Assembly (NCBI GenBank): GCA_036345935.2
Contig: JADWOT020000003.1
Span: forward strand, 20,602,509 to 20,666,508
Length of the DNA stretch: 64,000 nt
Direction: 5' to 3'
DNA from: Taenia hydatigena
Lineage: Eukaryota; Platyhelminthes; Cestoda; Cyclophyllidea; Taeniidae
The notes beneath the pieces were generated by a model. That model searched no databases. It saw nothing but the letters and a program-made list of their open reading frames with translations, and was not told the origin of the DNA. The position numbers and the translations under genes were made by a program. The stretch's first letter is position 1. Every line of letters begins with the position of its first letter. Of the stretch, positions 13,101 through 23,523 are shown piece after piece.

Positions 13101-16100
13101 CTAGTGATACTGCAGACGATCAGTTGATCACACCTCTTACCAGTCAGGAGGAATGACAGTTCGATGGTGCTATATGCAAAAGAAAACGGACCCTGCTTCT
13201 TAAATCAGCCAGCCAGGACCGACTGCTTTAACATCAGTAAACAGAGCCTGAAAGTCATTGATGAGCCAAAGCCGTTAGACACCACTTCCCACTCACCAGA
13301 TTCCGCATTGGGTTGATAATTAACGAACCTCTTACTTTGCAAATCAAGCGGCCAAGCAAATATGGGGAAATAGATGGCATTTTTTATCAGATCCAGCTAC
13401 TGTAATGCCAGTGAGAGCGTGTTTTACCGCCGTAGTAGACACCTATATAACAACTACACCAAAGTGCACAATTTGATGTAGGTGCATTGGGAGACCAAGA
13501 GGTTTGAGTGGTTTATGAAATGAGACGATAGTAGCTTATTGCGCCTTGAAAAAACTGGTAAGATATCCACGCACTAGAAGGCATAGGCGGATGTGTACCG
13601 GTATACCAAAGTGATACACATCATCGCGTTTCCTATTACTCTCCACTTTCTATCACCCATTCAACAATGTGTCTGATGACTTAATATAAACCAAACTTTA
13701 CATGAGCTCCAATTTGGAGCAGAAGGCACTTTTACACCCATCCTCCTACTGCATAACTTGCAGCAAGCTTACGACACGTTGTTAAATGAATCAAATCCTC
13801 TAGGACGCTGTCTGCAGCTTAAAGTAGTTCAGAACACAACGTCCTAGACAATCACATCAATGTACTGCGCTTTCGCTAGCCGCACTTTTGCTATCTAAAA
13901 CGCCTTGGGTGTCAGGGTGAGGACTCGATTGATGAGGTAAAAAAAGTATCGATGCAAATCAAAGAAAGTTCGTATGTCTGACAAACGAAGAGATTTGATC
14001 GTGCTTGGAAAGGGCATTGGACGACTAGCCTAGCATTGGGAGGTAAGATAGGCGACGGCTTAGCAACCCTACTTACCAATGGTTTTTTTTGGGATTTTCC
14101 ACCATTCTTCAAATCGGTATTGAGTAAAATAACACCGATGCTGCGGAGGTGGTACTGATTTATTCGTGGAAAAAAATGATGGTGCGCATATGGAGCTACA
14201 GCGTAAAATTTATCGGAGAACACTCTTAGTTGGATCAGTGCTTCTTCTGCGAGCTGCATTACCAATATATCACACTTCGGATCCAATCAACACCAAAAAG
14301 AGAAACGAAGTTATTTATGTGCCACCGCTTTACTAGGTGGAGTAGATAACAACAGTCTTGCAGAGGCAATGATAAAATCAAGCTTTTGAACCGGAGACGT
14401 TTGCACGGTTGCGAAATGAAAGACGTCGTTTTCTCTGAAGACCTCCATCCTCAAGACAGGATCGACCGTGAAAATTTTGACGAGGAGGATCGGTAATGAT
14501 GTGGAGCTACGTGATGAAACGGATGACAATGACGCCAAGAATCGGATGGCAGCAGTAAGATTATCGCGAAAAAATTTTCTAAGTGAAGAAAGTTCTAAAA
14601 GCCCCAGATGAAAAAAAGAAAACTAGGGAGATTAGTATGACAGTCTAGCGACAGTCTTTGAAGCAAAATGCTTTCTTCCACCCCCTAAGACAGCAGAATA
14701 TCGTCCCACAGATCAAAGAAACTACCACAATGCCTGTGACGACACTTGATCTGCCAACAGTGGAAGTAGCGAGAGGAAGAGACTTCCACTAACCTGATAC
14801 TGCTTGAGCAGACTATCCAGTCGCTGACTCAACTGGCTGATTCGCTGCTCAAAGGAGGCTGTCTGTTCCTCAAAGAGGACCTTCTCAGCGCGGGCTCGAG
14901 TGTCCGTCTCTTCCATTGCCTTCTTCACCGTATGCAGATCCGCCACTGTTGCGCTCAACCGATTGCTCACCGACTGAACGAAGAGAAGCAGAACACATGA
15001 CTTCATTTAAGCAGCTTCCCAATTTAGACCACTCCTACATCCCCGCCCCATCAAACTTCGAGGTGCTACTCCAAATCTGTTTTTTGGGAGACCAAATAAA
15101 GCGAAAGTTGATGAAACGAGCGTTACGCAATCACTCCGAACGGAAGGGAGAAGTATTGTAAAGGAAGGGGAATAGTGATGGGCATATGATTTAAATCATC
15201 CAGACTTTAAATCCCTATCGCTTGATTACGTAAAACCTTAGGCTAGAAGAATTAATGAAAAACATTTGATCGCTTTATTGCAACAGCCACTTATGGGACT
15301 ATAGTCGGTAGAACAACTGAAAACATATGCCAGTAAAATTTACTAAAAGGTGAATCCGCTTTGAAATACAATCATTTCTCCAACAAAGGAAAAAACGCCA
15401 AAAATTGTGTCAGTTATTTTAGTGAATCGCAACAGTTTTGGTGAACTTAAGTTACACAGTTTATCAAACCGTTTCCAACAACACCTTGACACACTCCTTG
15501 GTGCATCTACTCTCAAAAGTGAACAAATTTAAAGCAAAGAGGCTTTCTGAATGACTGAATCAATAAATGTCAATACACTAGTTCCTGGACCTCCTTCTCC
15601 CAACAATAAAGAGATATTTGCGTAAGCGATACGGGAGAAGCTTTAAAGATCTAGCTCCTCTTTTTAGTGCCACGACTAGCAGAAAAAAATGTAACTCACC
15701 ATGTAGTATTAGACCTCTCCCCCACGTTATTGCCAGCTTATGCATACTAAGAAGGAATTTCGAAGGCTTAAACCACAATTCTCCCAGTTCGAGACGATTT
15801 GTGGGTCAGTGGGACACAATGAGCTTGTATTTTACACCACCATATCTAGAAGATCTAGGACTCATCCCATTAAATCAACACACTAATCCTCAGCCCGAGA
15901 GGCTTATTGTATTGTTCAAAAGGCGACACTTGTGACGCTGAAAATGGAAGAGATTAACTACGCTGCAAGACGCAATACGGTTAACCGGGTAGCCATTGTG
16001 CAGCTCATGAGCTTCATAAACTACAATCACCAGCCAATTTCGCAGCTAGTTCCAAGGAAATCTCCAAGATTTAAACGTCTTGTCCCAAAGATTGACATCA

Positions 16101-17230
16101 CTGATAGGTGTGAAGCAGCAGACTACATATCTGCTTGCCAACACTCGAATTTCCATTACCGTTACCACTCTCCCCCATAGTGGCATAAAAAAATTAAGAG
16201 CCCTCTTCCACCATATAGAATCACTCCAGACGAAATATTTCAGTACGAACACTCACAGCATACCACGTGCTCGCTCTGTGAGCTCGTGAACGCCTTAGCT
16301 CCACAACCCCAAAAGGCAAATAAGCCTCTCAAAAGTGGACAAGTCGCCACCGATGATAAAAGCAACGCTACAGATTAGATTTCAGCCCATGTGAGCATCG
16401 TAATAAGCAGCTCTCACAACTAAGTCGTAACTATTTTTAATTAAATTTTCTACAGCCTATCTTCGACAGACACGATTCAGCAGAAAAAAATGGTCGTAAC
16501 TCAAAGTCTTCTGCCTACAGCCTCTCAAATCTCTTTGACATTTATGACCATGCATTCATCGAATCCAAAAAGGAACTTAAAGATTTAGTTGCCACACCTG
16601 ATCCCAGCATTAGACGACGGATCCAACGTAGAAAAATCGGTATTAACTTCTTTTCCAAACATCTCCGACAGTCATCAGCACTCACTTCTGAATCAAAAAG
16701 GGCTGGTGTAAGCAATCCAATGGAACAGACGTCCACGACTTCAACTCCTACTTTTGAATCTTTCCTAACGTATGCATCCGAAAACTTTAACTTCCAATCC
16801 GCATTAACGTAACAAATTTTCGATTACTGGATCTTGAATTTCCACCACCGCCATCACCCATTCCCATTGTAATAGCAATGATGATGTTATCCCTTCATAC
16901 ATCACTAGTAACAGAGATGCTTAAAACTCGCCGTGTGTTCTATCTGGAGACTCTGTAATCGCTCCTCCAACCGTTGACAACCCTCACAGGCGGTAGTGGC
17001 CACTTCGCCATCGGTACAAGCGTGCGATTTTTCCGTTTCTGACTCCTCAACCTCGGACTCGGAAGGAGGAGCGTGGTCGAGAGAAAGGCGTCCCAGTGAC
17101 GCTGTCGCGGAAGACATGGGCTCAGGAGAACAAAGTGCTGATCGTGTCCGACGTGGGGGCGTAGGGGGTACACGCTCCACTCCTACCTCTGTGTCGGAGC
17201 CAACTGACGAGGAGGACGTGGAAGGAGGAG
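6770..17230 (-). CDS. Rabaptin-5-like Rab effector with C-terminal FYVE-type zinc finger (C-terminal six exons; N-terminus not found)
   Basis: Coiled-coil effector of early-endosome Rab GTPases; in animals rabaptin partners the Rab5 exchange factor Rabex-5 in endosome fusion. Exons in transcript order: 17230-16932, 14973-14794, 10940-10723, 10523-10298, 8093-7947, 7102-6770 (stop TGA), giving 466 residues. The first exon is Ser/Pro-rich and then reads ACEGCQRLEERLQSLQ, matching the human CDMCSNYEKQLQGIQ segment. The next four are charged coiled coil; DFVRLSQHLQ-IQLERQRE matches the human C-terminal DFVKLSQTLQVQLERIR. The last exon adds a zinc finger with four CxxC pairs (fragment residues 380/383, 396/399, 404/407, 425/428). 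Vertebrate rabaptin lacks it; I recall a FYVE-type finger in insect rabaptins. Phases agree at five junctions if the donor after 16932 is GC. The roughly 400 N-terminal residues of human rabaptin were not found upstream. Identity is strong for the C-terminal half; the true start is unknown. Confidence 0.85.
8094..10297 (-). other. Rabaptin intron
   Basis: This 2.2 kb intron lies between the EYRR/CEHL coiled-coil exons and the AEVVEKDK exon. It has a GTGAGC donor at its high-coordinate end and a CTGTAG acceptor at its low end. I see only short chance open frames on both strands, for example 9637-10156, and no recognisable domain. Confidence 0.7.
10941..14793 (-). other. Rabaptin intron with possible decayed repeat
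   Basis: A 3.85 kb intron with GTTAGT donor and TACTCCAG acceptor. The plus strand has short AT-rich open frames (for example 12756-13049, 97 codons) and minus-strand frames at 13912-14286. The text between about 12.7 and 13.8 kb reads like degraded coding sequence broken by stops, but I cannot assign a family. Nothing else is supported. Confidence 0.5.
15618..16812 (+). pseudogene. Unrecognised open frames antisense inside a rabaptin intron
   Basis: Three plus-strand frames follow one another inside the 14974-16931 intron of the minus-strand rabaptin gene. Frame one, 15618-15935, 105 codons. Frame two, 15887-16377, reads EEINYAARRNTVNRVAIVQL and continues, after one in-frame TAG at 16178-16180, with PPYRITPDEIFQYEHSQHTT and a CSLC pair. 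Frame three, 16441-16812, 123 sense codons, has a good acceptor (TTTTCTACAG, ending 16455) and would give a 118-residue terminal exon including KELKDLVATPDPSIRRRIQR. The amino-acid mix looks coding rather than random. I recognise no domain. It could be a small nested gene whose introns I cannot place, or a decayed gene or element; the stop and the frame change favour decay. Confidence 0.35.
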
Positions 17231-18113
17231 CTGACAGTAAAGAGGTGAGAATTGGGTTGGAAGTGATTATCTACGTTATCCCACAACATGTTAGAACAGG
17301 ATTTCCGCTGGTCTCAGAGAAGACAAATAAGATGCACAAAGGTTATGCATTACATTCACAATGCAATAACTAGGGAGAAGTCAAAGATGATGACCTAGCC
17401 AATGCTAAAGCTCGTGAGAAAACCATGTTAAACATCCTGGCTAGAGCAGCTTACGTGATTCCGGTGGATTCATTTTAGCATTCCTTAAAGCCTGTCAAAG
17501 CGTATCCTAAAACAATGAGAATCAGGATTGGCTGAGAAGCTCAATAAAAAAAACAATTCTGAAGTTCATATTTTGCTTGCCGTACAGGTAAAGTGAATGA
17601 CCGGCTTTAATAAGTTAGCATATTGAAAGTTCTAATTTCACGGTATGGCACGTAAGTAATGCCGCCATTAATCCCTTAAGAACTGAGGCAGCATCTGAAA
17701 AACATCGGTTCCCTAGGTGCACTAGACCTTAAGCAATCGAGCTTCGGAGACAACTGCTCATTTCTGGGTAGGTAAAGCCTGACTGAAAGTGGAGAAATTA
17801 TGCTTTGCGGTGTGGGAATGTAGCAGTTGATTGACGTGCATTCAGAGGTTATTCAAAAACCATTAAGGAAAATGGGGTATGCGTTGAAAACATAAGAAAG
17901 CTGAAGGCCGAGGCCAAAGCTAATTTAATTAATAACTACTTTGAAGCGCCTGCATGGGAAAAAGATCTCTACATTCACCATAACTACAACAAACTAATCG
18001 AAGGAAAGCGATAAAGTTACACACCACCACATAACGAACTGCGCAACCAAACACTAGCAAATCACCTTGAGCGCCCTACTCGTCTTAATCACTCAGATCA
18101 AAAGTATTTGAAA

Positions 18114-18380
18114 TTAAAGTGAGAGCTTCAAAACCAAAGTAAGGACTACTTTTTTCGCATTACTATATTGATCTAAGTGTGCTATTAGGCACCTAAACAG
18201 ATATTTATGTGTAGGAGACCAACCTATTTTTGATATGCGCGATTCATAGAATAATTTCATTAAAAAATCCCATATCAATAATGGTATATCCTTAGTTGGC
18301 AAAAAAAGCATTTGCAAATACTTGTGCGCTGCTATAAAATGGTCTAAGCTATCTGAAAAGTCTATATAAGTATTATCCAA
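18114..18380 (-). mobile_element. Possible decayed non-LTR reverse transcriptase fragment
   Basis: The minus-strand frame reads YIDFSDSLDH, then HKYLQ, then IPLLIWDFL and a later ISKIGWSP. The order resembles the non-LTR reverse-transcriptase block with a Y-x-DFSKAFD core followed by a Leu-rich helix and an LLxW step. The frame stops soon after. No YxDD box or GVPQG-type motif follows. It is short and degenerate, so chance resemblance is possible. Confidence 0.3.
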
Positions 18381-18549
18381 ACCAGTTCTATGACTAGATT
18401 GTACTTATTAATATAGAGCGCTCGAAGAATAAAACGCATTTAAAAAATGCACATCAGATGTGAGCACAGAACATTATGATTCACCGTAATGCTTTGTTAT
18501 GCCTGCCGGTTTCAGTTTCGGGACGTAGGTGGCCGTATTACTCTAGTTG

Positions 18550-18666
18550 CGTGGGCTGGCCTCCAGGTCGTGCCAGCAGCCCCTTTTCCTCTGCTCATTA
18601 AATATATGTATATTCTACCTTGGCATTGTGCCTTCTTCTGCCTTCGGGGAAGTCCTGGGGCTCTAC
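18550..18666 (-). repeat. Inverted copy of a dispersed ~110 bp repeat
   Basis: Read on the minus strand, this stretch matches the two direct copies at 18846-18956 and 19091-19196. Shared marks, seen here as complements, are the purine-rich GAAGGC-AGA block, the AGAATAT motif and the CAGAGGAAAA...GCTGGCA block. Confidence 0.6.
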
Positions 18667-18845
18667 ATCCACCGCCTAGTTAGCTTCCTTAGCTCTACAT
18701 TTGAATGTTTAGACGGTTAATTCTCCACAGTCTGCTTTTCTTCTCCTGTCGAAGGACGAAGCTGTAGACTTCTGACTCTATTCTATTTGTATTTAGTTGC
18801 AATACGTTAGTTGTTGGTTTTACTCTTGGTTTTTCTATGGGGATA

Positions 18846-18956
18846 GTAGCGTCCCAAGGCTACCTTGAAGACAAAAGAGAGCAAAATACCAGAACAGAAT
18901 ATGTATATATATATGCAACAGACAGAGGAAAATGAGCTGCCGGTATGGCCCGGAGG
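18846..18956 (+). repeat. Direct copy 1 of a ~110 bp repeat
   Basis: The copy starts GTAGCGTCCCAAGGCT and ends near TATGGCCCGGAGG. It is collinear with the copy 245 bp downstream, with scattered substitutions and a TATA-rich expansion around 18900-18914. Confidence 0.75.
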
Positions 18957-19090
18957 CCATCTACGCGGCTAAGCAAATATGGCCATCTCTATGACCCTGT
19001 CCAAAATCAGCAGTTCAAACAAACAAAGTATCACAGGGATAAATAGCGTGGTTCGCCATTGCAACTAACCCCGGCAAGCTAGCCCTTGGT

Positions 19091-19196
19091 GTAGCGTCCC
19101 GAGGCTTCCTCGAAGGCAAGAGAAGGCAGAATGCTAGAGTAGAATATGTCAATATTCAACGGACAGAGGGAAATAAGTTGCTGGCATGGCCCGGAG
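19091..19196 (+). repeat. Direct copy 2 of a ~110 bp repeat
   Basis: The copy starts GTAGCGTCCCGAGGCT and ends near CATGGCCCGGAGC. It shares blocks around AGAATATGT, GACAGAGG and GGCCCGGAG with copy 1. Confidence 0.75.
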
Positions 19197-20999
19197 CCTA
19201 CTCAGCTATGGCAACGCAGCAATGGATCATACCACTAGCCTCAAGCTTAGCTGTAATTCACCATCTCATTATTACACCAGAGTGCATGTAAAAGGTTCCT
19301 CCTCCCTCCTTCCACCCTTACTATTAGAGGTTTGAGTACTCGATGATAACTTCTTATGGGTTAAAGAGAAGATATACAGGGATCCAGTAGAAGGGTTCAA
19401 TACGGAGATGTGTCGCTCTCTGGAGGGGAACCAAGCTACCCTGCGGCCAGGTTCAAAATTGCTTTCTCGGCCCTGGCCTAAAAAGCGCATTTGAAGAATA
19501 TAAGCATTATGAGGATATCTTTGGTGGTCGCAATATTCGCTGCCTCAGCACGGCGAGTTCTTACGGTTTTAGGGAAGGATCGGTGAGCTGCCGAATGACG
19601 ACAAAGAAGTGCATATTTTAAAAGTAACAATTCCATGACCAATTACTGAGGGCTTAATTTTCCGTGAATTGCACCTATGTTCGGTGCCATGGCTCTTGAA
19701 CCATGTCAGGAGCCTCAGCCTTACTCTGTATTAATAACTAATTTTTTGGCTATGCCACTGAAGATCTTACTAATTTAAATAAGACTTGAGTATCCGCAGT
19801 GGCTAAAAATAAATACTAGCTTCATTGGAAAGTTTCACGGCTTAAGCATTAAGAATTCACATCGTACTCTTGCACAAACAATCCAAAATGTGGCGGTACC
19901 CACTGCTTGACAGGAATGAATCAATGACATGGACAATGGGATTAGAAAATCAACAGAATTCCTTAATACTGTCAGATCCAGAACATTAGGCACTCTTTTA
20001 AAGTCATTAAAGCATCATCAAAATGTGAAACATTATAATTTTGTTTTGAAAGGTTCCAAAAGATTAACTTTTTACAACAAGAATAGCTTGTGAAAATTTA
20101 CTCATGAGCTGAATAAAATAAATCAGAGTTTAATTTGATAAATTTTTTGGCCATGGGTCACAGATATGTTTCCGTCTGCATGGCATTTGTTTTAACCCCT
20201 AAGTCTCGTGCCTGCTCCCCTACGCATCGTCACGTGCGTGTGGTTTGCTTATATGATGTAACCATCGTATCTGCGTGCATGCAGGCAACTCTTTGCTAGA
20301 TAGTATCTGACTTACGCATATTGTTTTTAATTGCTCTCTAGAATTCAAATATGGTCAAAAAGTCTGAGGATTTGTTACCCCTGGTCATGTAGATGAGGTG
20401 AGTTCTTGATGAAAATCTTGAGCCGATGTAGCTGACTCGTGACTCTTAAATGATAGGTCTGATGTTTTCTCTATCTCTATCGCTATTCTTTTTGTAGGTT
20501 CCTCGCACTCAATGTTCTCATTTCCTCTCGAACGAGTTGGCAGGGCTATCAATCGCACTGGTATGGCTTAATGTTGATCTCTAAGCCTCGCGTTTGGTAT
20601 CTGGCAGAGTTGATTGCAACACTGCTTCGTAACAACGCAAAACTGATGTTTGACATCGTTTGTGTTTGGGTTTCAAACACATGGAAGGCCAAACAACACT
20701 GCTATCACGACTTTTAAACCTTGACCATGTTATTGAAGCTCTTGTTGTCCTCGCTTTCAGGTGAACGGTGCACTCGTGGGGACGGTTTAAGGTGAGATAA
20801 ATGATGTGACTCCCGTTTACATGAACTCATGATGGTCAAGCTCAACAGGACTGATTGCGCTTATAAACTTAGTGGGGTTATTTTTCCTATTGTAGACTGA
20901 CGATTGGGACTGTATTACTTACTTCTGCTTTGTAAGCGAGTTAGTGAGGATTCTTTATGTGTTTACTTTGTCCTTAATGCTTTTTTTCCCACGAATGAC

Positions 21000-21650
21000 G
21001 GGTCTCGTAATCACTGAGGTGTTTTGGCTAGGTTGTATCGGGTCGTTTGGAGGTATTGGGTGCGATGTAACCTTGGGGAGCCCGGTGTGCTGTCTTTGGT
21101 AGGTCGTGAGGTTTGCACTTCGTGGTTTAGCGTTGGCGGGTGTTATGGTTGCGAGTACCTCCAAGCGGGGGGACGTCGTCCCGACGTTGGTGGCTTGGGT
21201 GGCTCGCTGGTTCCGCCTTTTTTGGAGGATTGTCCTGGGGGTGATTAATGAATCTAGGTCTTTGTGGTGCCTGGTACGTGGGAGCTTGGGGGGGGGGGGG
21301 GGGGGGGGTCTCTGCGCTCTCAAGTTTTGTTTGGGGCTTGGGATTGTGGGTAGGGCTGGGAGCTCATTTCTGGCGGTGGGTCGGTGCGATGGATTCTGCG
21401 CTTGACGCCGTGCAGGATTGCGGCTGGTGTGCACAGTCCTGGCTGCCTGCTTTCCGGGTGCGGGGGTTGGCGTACTTTCGCCTTGGTGGTTGCTGGGGCG
21501 ACCCTGCTGGTCAGCCTTTTTGGTTCCGCCCACCTCAGTCGGGTTGGAATGCGCATGCGGATATTGCGACTTGCCGTGGTGGCCCTTTCTGGTCCAAGGA
21601 TCTTAGGAACGTCGTTCAAGCTTTGGGTGTTATTGGATTCTAACTGAGGG
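21000..21650. other. G-rich island with a 21-G run and overlapping open frames
   Basis: The plus strand here is strongly G-rich and C-poor, unlike the AT-rich flanks. A run of 21 G occupies 21288-21308. Long open frames exist on both strands, including a 192-codon minus-strand frame (20955-21533) rich in Pro, Thr, Asn and Arg. A G-rich plus strand leaves few stop codons on its complement, so these frames can arise by composition alone. I do not call a gene. Confidence 0.6.
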
Positions 21651-22682
21651 GAGGGGTGGCGTTCTGGGAAAACCGTGGAAGTTTGGTACTCTGTCTCATT
21701 ATAGATGCGATTCTATTTGCGCGTGAGCCATAAAGCCAAGCACATATGAGAGAGGTTTGCATAAGCTTGAGAAAGTCCTTTTTTGAATTCTGACTCATCC
21801 CCTTGCTGAAAGCTCAAGCGGGCAGTTCCTCCTCAGTCTGGCATGACGTTCACCACTCTCTTGCCTTCAGACGATGGATGGGTACGCCGGGAGCGAGTCG
21901 TGAGGATTGGTCAGATTCATCCGCCAAAGAAGGGTAAGCCAATCAATGCACCTGGAGCATAATCGTCAACTTTTATGATCCCACTAAGTAGCAGGTTGTA
22001 GCGTTGCAAAAAAATAATTTGGGAGTACATTACAGAAAAATGTTTTTTTTTTGCTTCATTGATGATTTTTGCGATCTCATTTGTCGCAAAAATCAGTCCA
22101 TCAATTCTCAAAGCGGCCTCGTGCGTTTAACACTGGTTGGCAGGGCAGGAGACGGGTAATATGCATGTGCCACTGACGCCCTGTCAATCTGAATCGATTT
22201 CATTAAAAAATAGCCTTAAAGCCTGATCGCTCGACCCAACGCCTGTGGATCTTAATGTCGCAAGATTTTGCACGTTTCATACTGAACGGAAATTGTCGAG
22301 GGTGCCTAAAATGCATTTGTTTATAAAATCACACCAATCGCTTCTGGCTGTACCGAATTTAAAGGCGTGTTTTTGCTTGCACAGTTCAAACCACCTCAAC
22401 CTCGTTCCATGCTGCCACTGTCAAACCAACTAAACTGTGTGGTAGCCGTTGATTTGTCGCAGGCCGGGAATTTCACCAATCATTCAGTTGCTTTCAGAGC
22501 CAACAGTTGAATAAGGTAACGCCTCCCGGCTCTAAGTTGCAGAAAACTCAACTATTGAACCGAGACAAAGAGGCTGACGTTGCTTTAACTGTCTGTTCTT
22601 GTGCACGTCTGCTTCCAATGAGAACGTTGTATACCTAGTCCAATGTTGTAGTTACCCAGCAATTTTCATTTCCACATTTTTT

Positions 22683-22805
22683 CATTTAACCTGTTGAGGA
22701 ATAGCAGAATGTAAAAGACAGCTTTTGTTGTTATCGTTGGGCTCCCCATAATTCCAAGGTACTAAACTGCTGGAAGTGCTTGACGAGGAAGTTGGCCCCA
22801 TGCTC
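22683..22805 (-). other. Exon-like segment, unrecognised
   Basis: On the minus strand a Ser-rich stretch beginning with a possible start (MGPTSSSSTSSSLVPWNYGE) runs to AIPQQ and then meets a GTTAAA donor-like site. It lies upstream, in the minus direction, of the known rabaptin exons and could be a 5' exon of that or another gene. I found no partner exon in matching phase. Confidence 0.2.
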
Positions 22806-23079
22806 TCGAAGCGGGAAGATAAAATCCAATTAAAGAGTAATTTCAGGTGCGTAGGACTTAGCAATGGAGAAAACAAATCTATCTGGCTAAAACAATGAGA
22901 GATCTTCAGTAGCACAGGGAACAATTTCAAGCAATAGCTAGTCCGACAAGTTAAGGTTAGTAAGGTTTCAAAAATTGCAGTTAATTCATGAACAAAGACG
23001 ACAATAATTTGCCGAAGTGACACTCTGAATTTTGAGCTTTTAACCACCGGACTAAAAGAGGGTTTTCCATATCTGACTG

Positions 23080-23523
23080 TCATAGTGGTGCTAGGTCATG
23101 CAGAGCCGCATCGAGGGTCTGCCAACAGCAATACCCCAGCAGGGGCGATGAGCCATCGACGTCCGCCCAAAACATTTCCAAGACATGGGCCAATTGGTGA
23201 GGTGAGTCAGCGCCTCCTAACTTTGTCTTGGTCACCATGGTTCGACTGACTGACTGACTGGGCTGGACTGAAGTCCATTCCCGTAGCCGAAGTTGCCCGA
23301 CCCAGAAACGTTTAATTTTCAATACCTTGATCGTTCCTAAGTCACTTGAACGCCATGAATGCGATCCAGCGCAAATGAATAAAAGTGAAGGATGTTTGGC
23401 GTTCGCAAAAAGAGTACGAGTTGACTCACTTATTAACACCTGAAGTGGACCTCTAACTACAGCAAACTGGCATGGATGACTAGGTGAGTGCACAGAAGCG
23501 GCAAAGCCGTTCTGCAAATCGGC
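23080..23523 (-). CDS. Candidate minus-strand exon pair, unrecognised protein
   Basis: An open stretch around 23523-23430 reads ILADLQNGFAASVHSP and later FAVVRGPLQVLI. It ends at a strong donor (ATAA|GTGAGT after 23430). A second open stretch, 23216-23080, follows an AG and reads GADSPHQLAHVLEMFWADVD and then LLGYCCWQTLDAALHDLAPL before TGA. The phases agree (1 into 1). The amino-acid mix looks coding, but the acceptor tract at 23217 is purine-rich and I recognise no family. It could also be a fragment of a mobile element. Confidence 0.25.
   Translation of the reverse strand, partial: ADLQNGFAASVHSPSHPCQFAVVRGPLQVLISESTRTLFANAKHPSLLFICAGSHSWRSSDLGTIKVLKIKRFWVGQLRLREWTSVQPSQSVSRTMVTKTKLGGADSPHQLAHVLEMFWADVDGSSPLLGYCCWQTLDAALHDLAPL

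Noticed and set aside
20955..21533. 192-codon Pro/Thr-rich minus-strand frame as a gene
   Set aside because: It lies opposite a G-rich tract containing a 21-G run, where stops are rare by composition, and overlapping frames are open on the other strand too. No domain is visible.
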